DNA of 50,664 nucleotides from IMG/VR virus record IMGVR_UViG_3300035698_002915, positions 1 to 50,664 of that record; one strand, 5' to 3'. Positions 31,898 through 39,354 of the stretch are shown one piece after another; within the stretch, counting starts at the first letter, position 1, and every line of letters begins with the position of its first letter. Made by a program: the position numbers and the translations under genes. The notes beneath the pieces are model-generated. The model was not told the origin of the DNA, made no database searches, and saw only the letters and a list, made by a program, of their open reading frames with translations. Origin of the DNA: a virus.

Positions 31898-34887
31898 TGG
31901 TTAATCTTTTTCGCCCGCATGAAGAATACCCCGCACACAATCCCGATGATCATAACATTGACGTAGACGCGAACACACTACCGCCGTTAACGCCACCCGC
32001 CCACGTGTTCAATGCTGAGGACTTCGCTAATATCGCAGGAAACCGCGTTAACAACACAGACATTCGTGTCGCTAAAGATCCTAGCGCAGGCTACATCTTG
32101 TGGCTGATAGGCCCGGGCGATAACGTCAAGCGTAAGAAGTATATCCTAGGTCGCTTGGAAGCTCTCGACGCGCTGATACCAAAGCGGATTAGGTTCGTAG
32201 ACTGTAACACTGTTCTGCACAAGATCATGGTGCCAAAGCCTAAGACTAAAGCAACTCAGATGGTGGAGCCTAACTATGAGCGTACAATTAACAACCAACT
32301 GGGAGGGCTTCTTGCTGGCGCTACTCTTGTGGTTATTAACGACTTTTCTGTTTGCGCTGCTCTTTTGGCTAGTAGCACTGGACACGGTAATAAAAAGACT
32401 TTGGCTAGCTTCCGCGGTAGCGTCTATGTTAACGATTTGTTTAATGGTATTCCTGCGCTTGTAGTTGAAGACGCTAGCAAATGCTACGTACCTACTTGGG
32501 GTACACTAGCCAAGAACGAAAACACGAAAGAACAAAACGTACAGTTCTTTGACTACGACCTGCAAAAGCTAAAGCGGTTATTCTACAACCCGTCTCGCGC
32601 TGTGTCTAACTTCGATGATAAGTTTCAAATCGTACAGTCAAGCTACGTCTCTGATCACATGCAATCAAACGGTACAAATGCGTATTCTTTGGCGGCAGAC
32701 AATCCGTTACAACCGTGGTTTAATAACTTCGAATACCTGCGCTGGTTAAAAAGACAGACATTGCTGGCGCTAGACTTTGAAATTAGCCTAGGCTTTATCA
32801 CTTGCTTTACCGTAACAGGTATCGAGAACCATGATCCTAGCACGATCCAAACGTGGTGCATACCGCACATTAACCCGACGCGGCACGATAACCAACACAT
32901 GACGTTTCCTGCTTTCTATTCATTGCTAGGTGAAACTCTTAACACAAACACGCCCAAAATCTGGCACAATGGTAACTTCGATCTAAGCTATTGCTTGAAG
33001 TACAACCTGCCACCTAACGGGCAACAGCACGACTCAATGCTAGCTTGGCATTCCTTATTCCCTAAGATGCCACAAGCGTTAGCTGCTGTGTCGTCAATCT
33101 TTAACGACGATTACTATTTCTGGAAAGACGAAATCAAAGGTGGCAGCGATGAAAAGAAAGCCAGTACCAAGTATGCAGTACCAACTACTCGTAACGGATT
33201 GCTTACCTACCTCCGTTACGCTGGTCTTGATACCCACCATACGATGCAAGCATTCCTTTCCCTTATGGCCAACGTCGGTAGCGACCCAAGAGCTTTGTAC
33301 AATTACGCTAAGGAATATGCCTTGGCACGAGGTCCGATCCTTGCAACTAACATGCGCGGTATTAGCGTTGATCGAAGAGAGTTTGACCGCCTACTCAACA
33401 ATGAGCGCGATGCTACCAGAGCTGGACTGCTTAACCTTCGAGAAGCTAGTAGCGGCCTCGTTAGAAGTGGCACAGACACAGAGTGTATCGCTTGGTTATA
33501 TAAGACTTTGGGGGCACCAGTACCGCCTAAGAAAGTTGGGAAGAAATCACTACTGTCCGTGGACCAGAAGCAACTGATCCTAGTAGCAGAAGCACACCCA
33601 ATCTTTGACCGTGCTATCGAAGTAATCCGTGGACACCGTGAGCATAAGAAACGTGTTGACATGTACTCGCCACCTAACCCTGACAAAGCTGGTGGTTTAA
33701 AACTTACTAACTTAGGCGAAGACAAAATCCGTTTCCGCCACAGCTATTCCTTGAAACCTTATACTGGCCGCTTGGCTTGTAGCGGGTCCGCGTTCTTTGA
33801 TGGTACTAACTCACAGAACATCCCCGCCAAAATGCGTAGCTTTCTAAAAGCTGACGCTGGCAAAGTACTAATTGATATCGACTACTCACAGGCTGACCTC
33901 TACCACTTTGCGATTGCATGTGAAGACGAAGCTATGATAGAAACAATCTTCGATGATCGCGACACTCACGCGGTACACGTTGAAATGATTTTACAGGTGC
34001 CTTACGAAGAAGTCATGGCAGGGAAACGCGCTGGTGATCCCTTTGTTGTTGATCCTATTAAAGGCGTTAGACAAATTATCAAAAAGCTTTCGCATGGTGG
34101 TAATTATGGTATGTCACCGCCAACAGCTTACGTTAATGCTGGTCGCGAAAGTCTTGAAGCGGCGGCAGACTATCTTGGAATCAATAGAACAGGGTGGACG
34201 CGCAGTAACTATTACGACTTTTGCGAAAGACTGCTAGTACCGTACTTCGAAAAGTATGCGCGGCAGAAAATCTGGCGTAAAGAACTTGTCGCAGAGTGTA
34301 TTGCTAACGAAGGTTATATGACTTGCTTCGGAGGGCTAACAGTTTACTTTGATGAATGGAAACGCCCGAAGGAACACCAGAGTCTCATGCGCGCTTTGCT
34401 AGCATTCTTTGGCCAAGGCGGCACTAGCGGAATGATTAACCAAGCCATGTATGACATGTATTATCGGAGTGATGTTGATGGGAATATCCGACCTATGGGC
34501 TGGGAAGAAAGTGGCGCTGCCAAGTCTTTTGGACATGGTAGGCTTGTTGACCGTTACACTGGTTTGGTTATTCCTGAGCGTGGTACACCCACAGACGAAA
34601 GAACCACTTTCCTCAACGCTAACAAAATCGAACTCTTGCTTCAAACCCACGATTCGTTAACATACCAGACACCGATTGAAACGATAGTGTCTAAGAATAT
34701 CTTAAATAAACTGTTGACAACGATGGAGTTACAGTGTAACTTTAAAGGCAGAGATTACGTAGTACCATGCGAGATTAACGTTGGGCACCGCTGGAGTAAA
34801 GCAATGCCTGAAATTAAACGGACTGCTACTGACACACAACTCGTAACGTCTCTCCTTGATAACTATTCCCAAGAAGGATTGATCTAA
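31897..34887 (+). CDS. polA: Family A DNA polymerase with UDG-like N-terminal region
   Basis: A 996-residue replicative polymerase. The 3'-5' exonuclease has D293/E295 (LDFEIS), D362 (NGNFD) and D445 (YAGLD). In the polymerase, motif A is DIDYSQAD (D662, with Asp where Glu is usual), motif B is KKLSHGGNYG (about 729-738), and motif C is THDS (H918, D919), lacking the usual HDE Glu. The first 230 residues resemble a uracil-DNA-glycosylase fold fused to some phage PolA proteins (VVIND..ALL..RGSVYV near 143-178, then PTWGTL near 199). The catalytic part of that domain is not clear, so it may be degenerate. Confidence 0.9.
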   Translation: MVNLFRPHEEYPAHNPDDHNIDVDANTLPPLTPPAHVFNAEDFANIAGNRVNNTDIRVAKDPSAGYILWLIGPGDNVKRKKYILGRLEALDALIPKRIRFVDCNTVLHKIMVPKPKTKATQMVEPNYERTINNQLGGLLAGATLVVINDFSVCAALLASSTGHGNKKTLASFRGSVYVNDLFNGIPALVVEDASKCYVPTWGTLAKNENTKEQNVQFFDYDLQKLKRLFYNPSRAVSNFDDKFQIVQSSYVSDHMQSNGTNAYSLAADNPLQPWFNNFEYLRWLKRQTLLALDFEISLGFITCFTVTGIENHDPSTIQTWCIPHINPTRHDNQHMTFPAFYSLLGETLNTNTPKIWHNGNFDLSYCLKYNLPPNGQQHDSMLAWHSLFPKMPQALAAVSSIFNDDYYFWKDEIKGGSDEKKASTKYAVPTTRNGLLTYLRYAGLDTHHTMQAFLSLMANVGSDPRALYNYAKEYALARGPILATNMRGISVDRREFDRLLNNERDATRAGLLNLREASSGLVRSGTDTECIAWLYKTLGAPVPPKKVGKKSLLSVDQKQLILVAEAHPIFDRAIEVIRGHREHKKRVDMYSPPNPDKAGGLKLTNLGEDKIRFRHSYSLKPYTGRLACSGSAFFDGTNSQNIPAKMRSFLKADAGKVLIDIDYSQADLYHFAIACEDEAMIETIFDDRDTHAVHVEMILQVPYEEVMAGKRAGDPFVVDPIKGVRQIIKKLSHGGNYGMSPPTAYVNAGRESLEAAADYLGINRTGWTRSNYYDFCERLLVPYFEKYARQKIWRKELVAECIANEGYMTCFGGLTVYFDEWKRPKEHQSLMRALLAFFGQGGTSGMINQAMYDMYYRSDVDGNIRPMGWEESGAAKSFGHGRLVDRYTGLVIPERGTPTDERTTFLNANKIELLLQTHDSLTYQTPIETIVSKNILNKLLTTMELQCNFKGRDYVVPCEINVGHRWSKAMPEIKRTATDTQLVTSLLDNYSQEGLI

Positions 34888-35552
34888 TGCCTAACACCGG
34901 ATGCTCAACTGAGCCAGTACAACAACCTTCGTGTGATACGTATTCACATGAGGTACTGTGCTGTGAACCTGTCAAGCACGTAGGGCGTAAAGTCTGTGCG
35001 ACAAAGTTCCCAGTACCAGCCTGTGTGCCTGACAACCGTAACGCTTGCGCACCTTGCGACTGCGTTCCTTGCTTTGACGAAAACTTGGCTATGACGCCAG
35101 AAGTTAAAGCTGCGGTAACAGACATGCTTCACGCTTTGCTGCAAACGCTATCACCTGTTGATCGTTGCGGTTGCAAGCAAATCTCGCAAGTGGGCCACGA
35201 CTTACCACTGAAACCACGCCAGTCGCAGAACCCTGCTACCGGAGCGTTCTTGTTTGAACAAACTGCGGCGAACGGTACTGTCACCACTGTTGAAACTGCT
35301 ATCAACGCAGCTACCGGTGCCATGAACCGCCCACTGTTTGACGACCTGTGCTGTTCTTCGGACTTGCAGCATTCGGCGTTTCTTAACAACGGGCAATCCA
35401 GCGTTCGTTTCAAAGGCGGTAATGCACCGTCTATCTTTGGCGGCTTGTCTACTGGTGTTAACTCTGCTGAGTTCCACCACTTGGTAGGTGAGTTGTTCTG
35501 CTGCGCTATCGACAAGGTAGCTGAAGCACCCGAATTGGTTGTTGTTCCGTAA
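34887..35552 (+). CDS. Cysteine-rich protein, 221 aa
   Basis: Unknown. Sixteen cysteines are visible, ten of them in the first 62 residues (for example CAPCDCVPC near residues 54-62) and two Cys-Cys pairs near the end. The C-terminal half looks like a beta-rich virion-type domain (TGAFLFEQTAANG, NNGQSSVRFKGGN). This composition resembles the Cys-rich late proteins at 1.5-3.2 kb more than its replication neighbours. Its start overlaps the polymerase stop. A virion or metal-binding protein is possible. Confidence 0.6.
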   Translation: MPNTGCSTEPVQQPSCDTYSHEVLCCEPVKHVGRKVCATKFPVPACVPDNRNACAPCDCVPCFDENLAMTPEVKAAVTDMLHALLQTLSPVDRCGCKQISQVGHDLPLKPRQSQNPATGAFLFEQTAANGTVTTVETAINAATGAMNRPLFDDLCCSSDLQHSAFLNNGQSSVRFKGGNAPSIFGGLSTGVNSAEFHHLVGELFCCAIDKVAEAPELVVVP

Positions 35553-35557
35553 CGGTT

Positions 35558-35652
35558 CCAAGTTCAGACAACACCATTGCACTGGGCGGTATGAGGGTAA
35601 AACCTTGTGCTGCCCTTTCGCAGTAGGAACCTTACGAACAAAATGAACTTGG
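35558..35652 (+). promoter_or_regulatory. Leader structure overlapping the nucleotide kinase ribosome site
   Basis: CCAAGTTCA (35558-35566) pairs with TGAACTTGG (35644-35652), nine perfect pairs. The last two G of the 3' arm are part of the GGAG ribosome site (35651-35654) of the kinase gene. Inside, GCAC-T-GGGC (35579-35587) can pair with GTGC-T-GCCC (35607-35615) in crossed order, i.e. a possible pseudoknot, and GGTTCC/GGAACC offers an alternative fold. This suggests regulated translation, perhaps riboswitch-like. Confidence 0.5.
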
Positions 35653-35662
35653 AGTTAACATC

Positions 35663-36274
35663 ATGCCCTTCCCTCAGAAACTTAATAACACCACAATCAC
35701 CACCAACGAAATTTACCCTGAGCTAACAGGTTGCCGCTTTCTTGTGCTTGGTCACGCTGGGCATGGCAAGGGAACAGTTTGCGATCTGATAACCAACGTG
35801 TACGGCATGACTGCTTGTAGCTCTAGCATGTTTGCTGTTGACGAGGTTGTTATGCCTGCGTTTGCCAGAGACGACAGCGGCAAGCACCCGACTTACTTCA
35901 GCGCAAAAGAATGCTACGAGGACCGTGATAACCATCGCACGTTTTGGTTCAACGCTATCGCTGACTACAACTTCGAAGACCCTGATCGGCTAGCTTGTTC
36001 ATTACTGGAAGAATACGATATCTACGATGGTATGCGTAACCCAGTTGAGTACGGCGCTTGCGTTGCTAGCAAGTTGTTTGACATGGTTATCTGGGTAGAC
36101 GCCCGGCATCGCGGCATTCCTAAGGAAGACCCTGCTAGCATGGGTATCATTCCCGACCAAACAATGAAGTGGCTAGACAATAGCTACGATATTGCGCGGA
36201 CCGAGCGTACGTTAGCTGCTATCATGGATAACTTTATTGATAGCCTAGCTAACACCGATCAAGGTCTACGCTAA
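35663..36274 (+). CDS. Deoxynucleoside monophosphate kinase-like protein
   Basis: A 203-residue P-loop kinase. The nucleotide-binding loop GHAGHGKGT (30-38) has the GxxxxGK[GS]T layout of phage dNMP or adenylate-type kinases. Later segments include a DAFARDDSG-like loop, a Trp-containing NMP-binding region (HRTFWFNAIADY) and a VIWVDARHRGIP strand that fits the LID side. It would turn dNMPs into dNDPs for replication. It starts after the 35558 leader structure and is followed by the DUF3987-like ATPase. Confidence 0.65.
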   Translation: MPFPQKLNNTTITTNEIYPELTGCRFLVLGHAGHGKGTVCDLITNVYGMTACSSSMFAVDEVVMPAFARDDSGKHPTYFSAKECYEDRDNHRTFWFNAIADYNFEDPDRLACSLLEEYDIYDGMRNPVEYGACVASKLFDMVIWVDARHRGIPKEDPASMGIIPDQTMKWLDNSYDIARTERTLAAIMDNFIDSLANTDQGLR

Positions 36275-36278
36275 GACC

Positions 36279-37715
36279 ATGATTGACGAGAGCAACCTCA
36301 ATAACAAGTTTGTTAAGGACTGGTTAGAATACTGCGGTGGTAGCGAATCACCGTTTCTATTCAATCTCTGGTCAGGCTTAACAACTGTGGCCGCATGTCT
36401 GGGTCGTAGAAGCTACGTGGAAGTAGGGCGGTTTAGCTACGTGCCTAACCTCTACGTGTTTCTTATTGGTCCAGCAGCGGTGCGCAAATCTTCGGCTGGT
36501 AGCATCGGGAAGAAACTGCTAAGCAAGTACACTGATATCAAATTCGGACCCACCGATACAGGTGGTAAGAAGCAAGGCTTGATCAGTAGTTATGTCCGCC
36601 ACTACCTACCGCCAGAAGACGACGTCTTAGACGCTAGCATTTTCAGTGAAAAAACTGATACCGCTGAAGATGCTATTGCCAATGCTTTTGCTGTTAACCG
36701 TGCAGCCTCCGCAAAAAAAGAAAAGAAGCCACCTCAAGAACTGTATATCTTTGCTGATGAGTTAACAGATTTTATTGGCTTGAACCAGATCGAGATGATA
36801 GGCATCCTGACGTCCTTGTACTACCCGCAAGATAAGTACGAGTACACGTTAAGTAAGTCTAGCAGCTTTATCTATAAGCCTTGTTTAAATCTGTTAGGCT
36901 GTACTACGCCGACTTCGCTAGCAGCACACTTACCACCTGCTTCTATCGGACAAGGTTTTACTTCGAGAGCTATCATGGTTTACGAAGGTAGTGCTAAAGA
37001 CAAAGTGTACCCTGCGCCACCGTTAGACGTCCGCCTTGAAACAAAGCTAGGTGAACAGCTAACGATTCTTCAAGACTGGGAGACACAGTTTAGTATCTCA
37101 GACGAAGCAGACCGTATGTTCAAGCACTTGTACTTTAACTATAAGCCGATTATTAACGACACACGCTTTCTGCATTATGAGCAACGGCGTCAGGACCACT
37201 TGACAAAGATAGCCATGATCTTAGCTGCCGCAGAAAACAGGGAAGAGATATCTGGTTACGACGTAGCCGACGCACACTTGATCCTAGAAGCTACCGAAGC
37301 TAACATGCCACATGCGTTAGGTGAAGTAGGTATGGACAGACTAACTATCGCTAAGCAAGCTATGAAAGAAATGATTGAAGCTAGCTGGCCGATGGGTGTT
37401 ACTGTCGCCACGCTACGTTCTAACATGCTACGTGATATGCAAGCCCGTGACTTTGACGCCACGTTGAACGAGTTTGTTAACAAAGGCATGTGCATTCAAA
37501 CACAAAAGGAAGTAGTAGTTAACGGTAAATCAGTAGGGGTCGGTATTATTTTGCCCGCAATGCCAGACCATAAGAAACCTGCTAGCTCACAAAAGAGTAG
37601 TCGTCGTGTACTAGACACGCTCTTAGACTTGAGCGATACAAGTAATAACAAAGCTGCGGTAGGTTCTGCTTTTGAAGCCCAGCGTAACAGGAAAGAAACT
37701 CACAATGGACATTAA
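36279..37715 (+). CDS. DUF3987-like ATPase, possible primase-helicase or replication factor
   Basis: A 478-residue protein with the layout of DUF3987-type RecA-like ATPases common in phages: an N-terminal helical part, a P-loop GPAAVRKSS (64-72) with Arg instead of Gly before the Lys, an acidic strand (YIFADEL near residue 155), and further helical parts to the C-terminal DNA-binding-like basic tail. No zinc finger or primase acidic motif is visible, so it is not a standard T7-type primase-helicase. In this position it could be the replicative helicase or loader. Its end overlaps the next gene. Confidence 0.55.
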   Translation: MIDESNLNNKFVKDWLEYCGGSESPFLFNLWSGLTTVAACLGRRSYVEVGRFSYVPNLYVFLIGPAAVRKSSAGSIGKKLLSKYTDIKFGPTDTGGKKQGLISSYVRHYLPPEDDVLDASIFSEKTDTAEDAIANAFAVNRAASAKKEKKPPQELYIFADELTDFIGLNQIEMIGILTSLYYPQDKYEYTLSKSSSFIYKPCLNLLGCTTPTSLAAHLPPASIGQGFTSRAIMVYEGSAKDKVYPAPPLDVRLETKLGEQLTILQDWETQFSISDEADRMFKHLYFNYKPIINDTRFLHYEQRRQDHLTKIAMILAAAENREEISGYDVADAHLILEATEANMPHALGEVGMDRLTIAKQAMKEMIEASWPMGVTVATLRSNMLRDMQARDFDATLNEFVNKGMCIQTQKEVVVNGKSVGVGIILPAMPDHKKPASSQKSSRRVLDTLLDLSDTSNNKAAVGSAFEAQRNRKETHNGH

Positions 37716-38196
37716 CGATATCCCTATGCAGACTTACAATGACGCATGGACGCTAGAAGAAGTTGACATGTCAATGAACGTGGACGGGGTACTCCATACC
37801 TCTGATAAGCTACGTGCTTCGCTAACAGTCATTCACCAGAGTAACGTTAAGGCTACCATCTACAAAAGAGTGAACTCTGTCGTTGATCTGATGAATAGAT
37901 TAGCGGCTAAGGCCCGTGATGAAACGCCGTCAGGGCAGGATTTATACCACACAATTCTAGTATCACCGCACACACACATGATGATGCTTATGGTATTCCC
38001 AGGATTGCCTTCTCTGAGTGTCGCTGGTGTTAGCATCCGACCAACGATTATATTTGGCGGAGAGATAGCCCGCGTCCAGTATGCGCTGGTAACTAATAGC
38101 GTAGTAGCCAGCCTTGAAACTGCTGGGTTTATGTGTGATGTTATCGCACCCGCTTGGTTCGGCGGACAATCACTGGCAATAACGGACCAATCGTAA
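37705..38196 (+). CDS. Small protein after the DUF3987-like ATPase, 163 aa
   Basis: Unknown. I place the start at ATG 37705, eleven codons into a longer frame; AGGAAAG lies some 12 bases upstream. It is a mixed alpha/beta protein with a hydrophobic central stretch (residues about 91-117, MMMLMVFPGLPSLSV..IRPTIIFGG), which could be a buried strand-helix or a membrane-associated segment. Its start overlaps the ATPase gene end by 11 bases, so it may be a partner. Confidence 0.55.
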   Translation: MDINDIPMQTYNDAWTLEEVDMSMNVDGVLHTSDKLRASLTVIHQSNVKATIYKRVNSVVDLMNRLAAKARDETPSGQDLYHTILVSPHTHMMMLMVFPGLPSLSVAGVSIRPTIIFGGEIARVQYALVTNSVVASLETAGFMCDVIAPAWFGGQSLAITDQS

Positions 38197-38199
38197 ATC

Positions 38200-38336
38200 A
38201 CGCGGAACCTTTGTGCTAGAACTGGACACCAAGTTTAGTCGCAGAAGGTTTACAACCTGCGGGAAGCCTACGGCTACCCTTCGGTCCACCTTTGTTCTGC
38301 GACAAAATCCGCGTCAAGCACTACCACCTTTCCACA
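38200..38336 (+). ncRNA. Repeated structured element, copy 3
   Basis: Same strand as the flanking genes, unlike the other copies. It starts ACGCGGAACCTTTG and ends CTACCACCTTTCCAC, with GGAA (38204-38207) pairing TTCC (38330-38333) and GTGCT (38213-38217) pairing AGCAC (38317-38321). Inner stem TCGCAGAA (38239-38246) with TTCTGCGA (38295-38302) is perfect. Inside are the hairpin GGT-TTACA-ACC (38247-38257) and hairpin AGCC-TAC-GGCT (38265-38275), flanked by GGG/CCC. An alternative stem ACGCGGA/TCCGCGT can also close it, hinting at two folds. Functional strand unknown. Confidence 0.65.
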
Positions 38337-38364
38337 TTATTTAGCTAACATAAGGAGATAAGCA

Positions 38365-38622
38365 ATGTCTGAGTTAGGACTTGTTACCATGATCGAGTTT
38401 AAAGAGACACCCAAGGCACACGGTTGTGTTAAACCTGACGACTGGGTAGCATACTGTGAGGCTACACCCAGTGAAGAAAAGCGTTATCAGTACTGGATAC
38501 CTAAGTCACAAATCAGCGGGTTAGAGCAGGAGTTCAGTGAAGAGTACGCGGCATTCACTATCACGTTCTTAGCCCCACTCTGGTTGCTTGATCGTAACGC
38601 CATCCCGTACACGCCAAGCTAA
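38365..38622 (+). CDS. Small protein, 85 aa, unknown function
   Basis: Unknown. A GGAGAT ribosome site precedes the ATG. The product is acidic with Trp and Tyr (KPDDWVAYCEAT..YQYWIPKSQ) and a hydrophobic stretch at the C-terminal side. It lies between element copy 3 and the exonuclease gene. No recognised domain. Confidence 0.55.
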   Translation: MSELGLVTMIEFKETPKAHGCVKPDDWVAYCEATPSEEKRYQYWIPKSQISGLEQEFSEEYAAFTITFLAPLWLLDRNAIPYTPS

Positions 38623-38635
38623 CTGGAGAATTACC

Positions 38636-39172
38636 ATGAAAAACGAACAAGTAATACAAGCCTACGTCGATATCGAAACAGTCGGCACTGAGGCTGGCGC
38701 TGGCATCTGGGAGGTTGGGGCGTTAATTACTAACAACAATACTGGCGACCAGTTTCAAGTTAGCACGCTTTGTATTCCGCAAGGTCGCGTATGTTCGGAG
38801 ACTATCAAGTGGCTAAAAGAAAAACCAGCCGTCTGGAACCGCTATGAGCTAGCATTAGAAAGCGGTGTAACGCAGACGGAAGCGTTAGAACACCTTGCTT
38901 TGCAAATACAAAAAGCAGGTGGTATCCAATGCCGCGCTACTGAAAGCTTTTATTCATGGGGTACGTTTGATTTCCCGATACTAAAAGAAGCGTACAGCCG
39001 TTTACTACGAGGTAAGACCCCTTGGCACTACGGTAGCGAATGTGATCTGCGTAGCGTAGCTAAGTTTCTGAACACCGACATTCGGCCAGACACTAGCAGC
39101 CACGAAGCCTATAAAGATGCAGTAGCTTTACGCACAGCCCACTACCAAATGCTTGATGCTATCGACACCTAA
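38636..39172 (+). CDS. DnaQ-like 3'-5' exonuclease (DEDDh type)
   Basis: A 178-residue exonuclease of the RNase H/DnaQ fold, similar to phage DexA/DUF5051 types. The start at ATG 38636 has GGAGAATT upstream. Motif I DIET has D12 and E14, motif II WGTFDF has D112, and motif III HEAYKDA has H156 and D161, so the DEDDh set is complete. It likely degrades ssDNA or trims ends during replication, and is the last gene of the rightward block. Confidence 0.8.
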   Translation: MKNEQVIQAYVDIETVGTEAGAGIWEVGALITNNNTGDQFQVSTLCIPQGRVCSETIKWLKEKPAVWNRYELALESGVTQTEALEHLALQIQKAGGIQCRATESFYSWGTFDFPILKEAYSRLLRGKTPWHYGSECDLRSVAKFLNTDIRPDTSSHEAYKDAVALRTAHYQMLDAIDT

Positions 39173-39203
39173 GAACGTGGTCGCTAACAACATAAGATAT
39201 TTT

Positions 39204-39341
39204 TGGGCGGGATAAGGTGGGCGTTTACTCACGGATTGTATGTCGGAACAAGCAGACGATAGGATGCGCAGAGCGCTTCCGTTAGCGTTAGCGACCGACA
39301 TTCAACTTGGTTAGTCAACATTCACCGAAGGCTCCCGCCCA
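39204..39341 (-). ncRNA. Repeated structured element, copy 4, at the convergence of the two blocks
   Basis: Closing stem TGGGCGGGA (39204-39212) with TCCCGCCCA (39333-39341), nine perfect pairs, extended by T/A runs. Inner stem ATGTCGG (39240-39246) with CCGACAT (39295-39301). On the minus strand it begins GGGAGCCTTCGG, carries CCAAGTT and GCTAACGCTAACG blocks, and a hairpin GCGC-AGA-GCGC (plus 39266-39276) with a three-base loop. It aligns well with copies 1 and 5. Lying between the ends of the two blocks, it may also act as a two-way terminator, although no U-tract is seen. Confidence 0.65.
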
Positions 39342-39354
39342 TAAAAAATCGTTA

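Noticed and set aside
31897-34887. Firm assignment to the HMO-2011 marine phage group
   Set aside because: Size and gene content are compatible, but I cannot see the DnaJ-type Cys motif known in those polymerases and no comparison could be run.
39204-39341. Simple two-way intrinsic terminator
   Set aside because: The closing stem is strong but on both strands it is followed by A residues rather than U residues, and the interior matches the repeated element family, so a terminator alone does not explain it.
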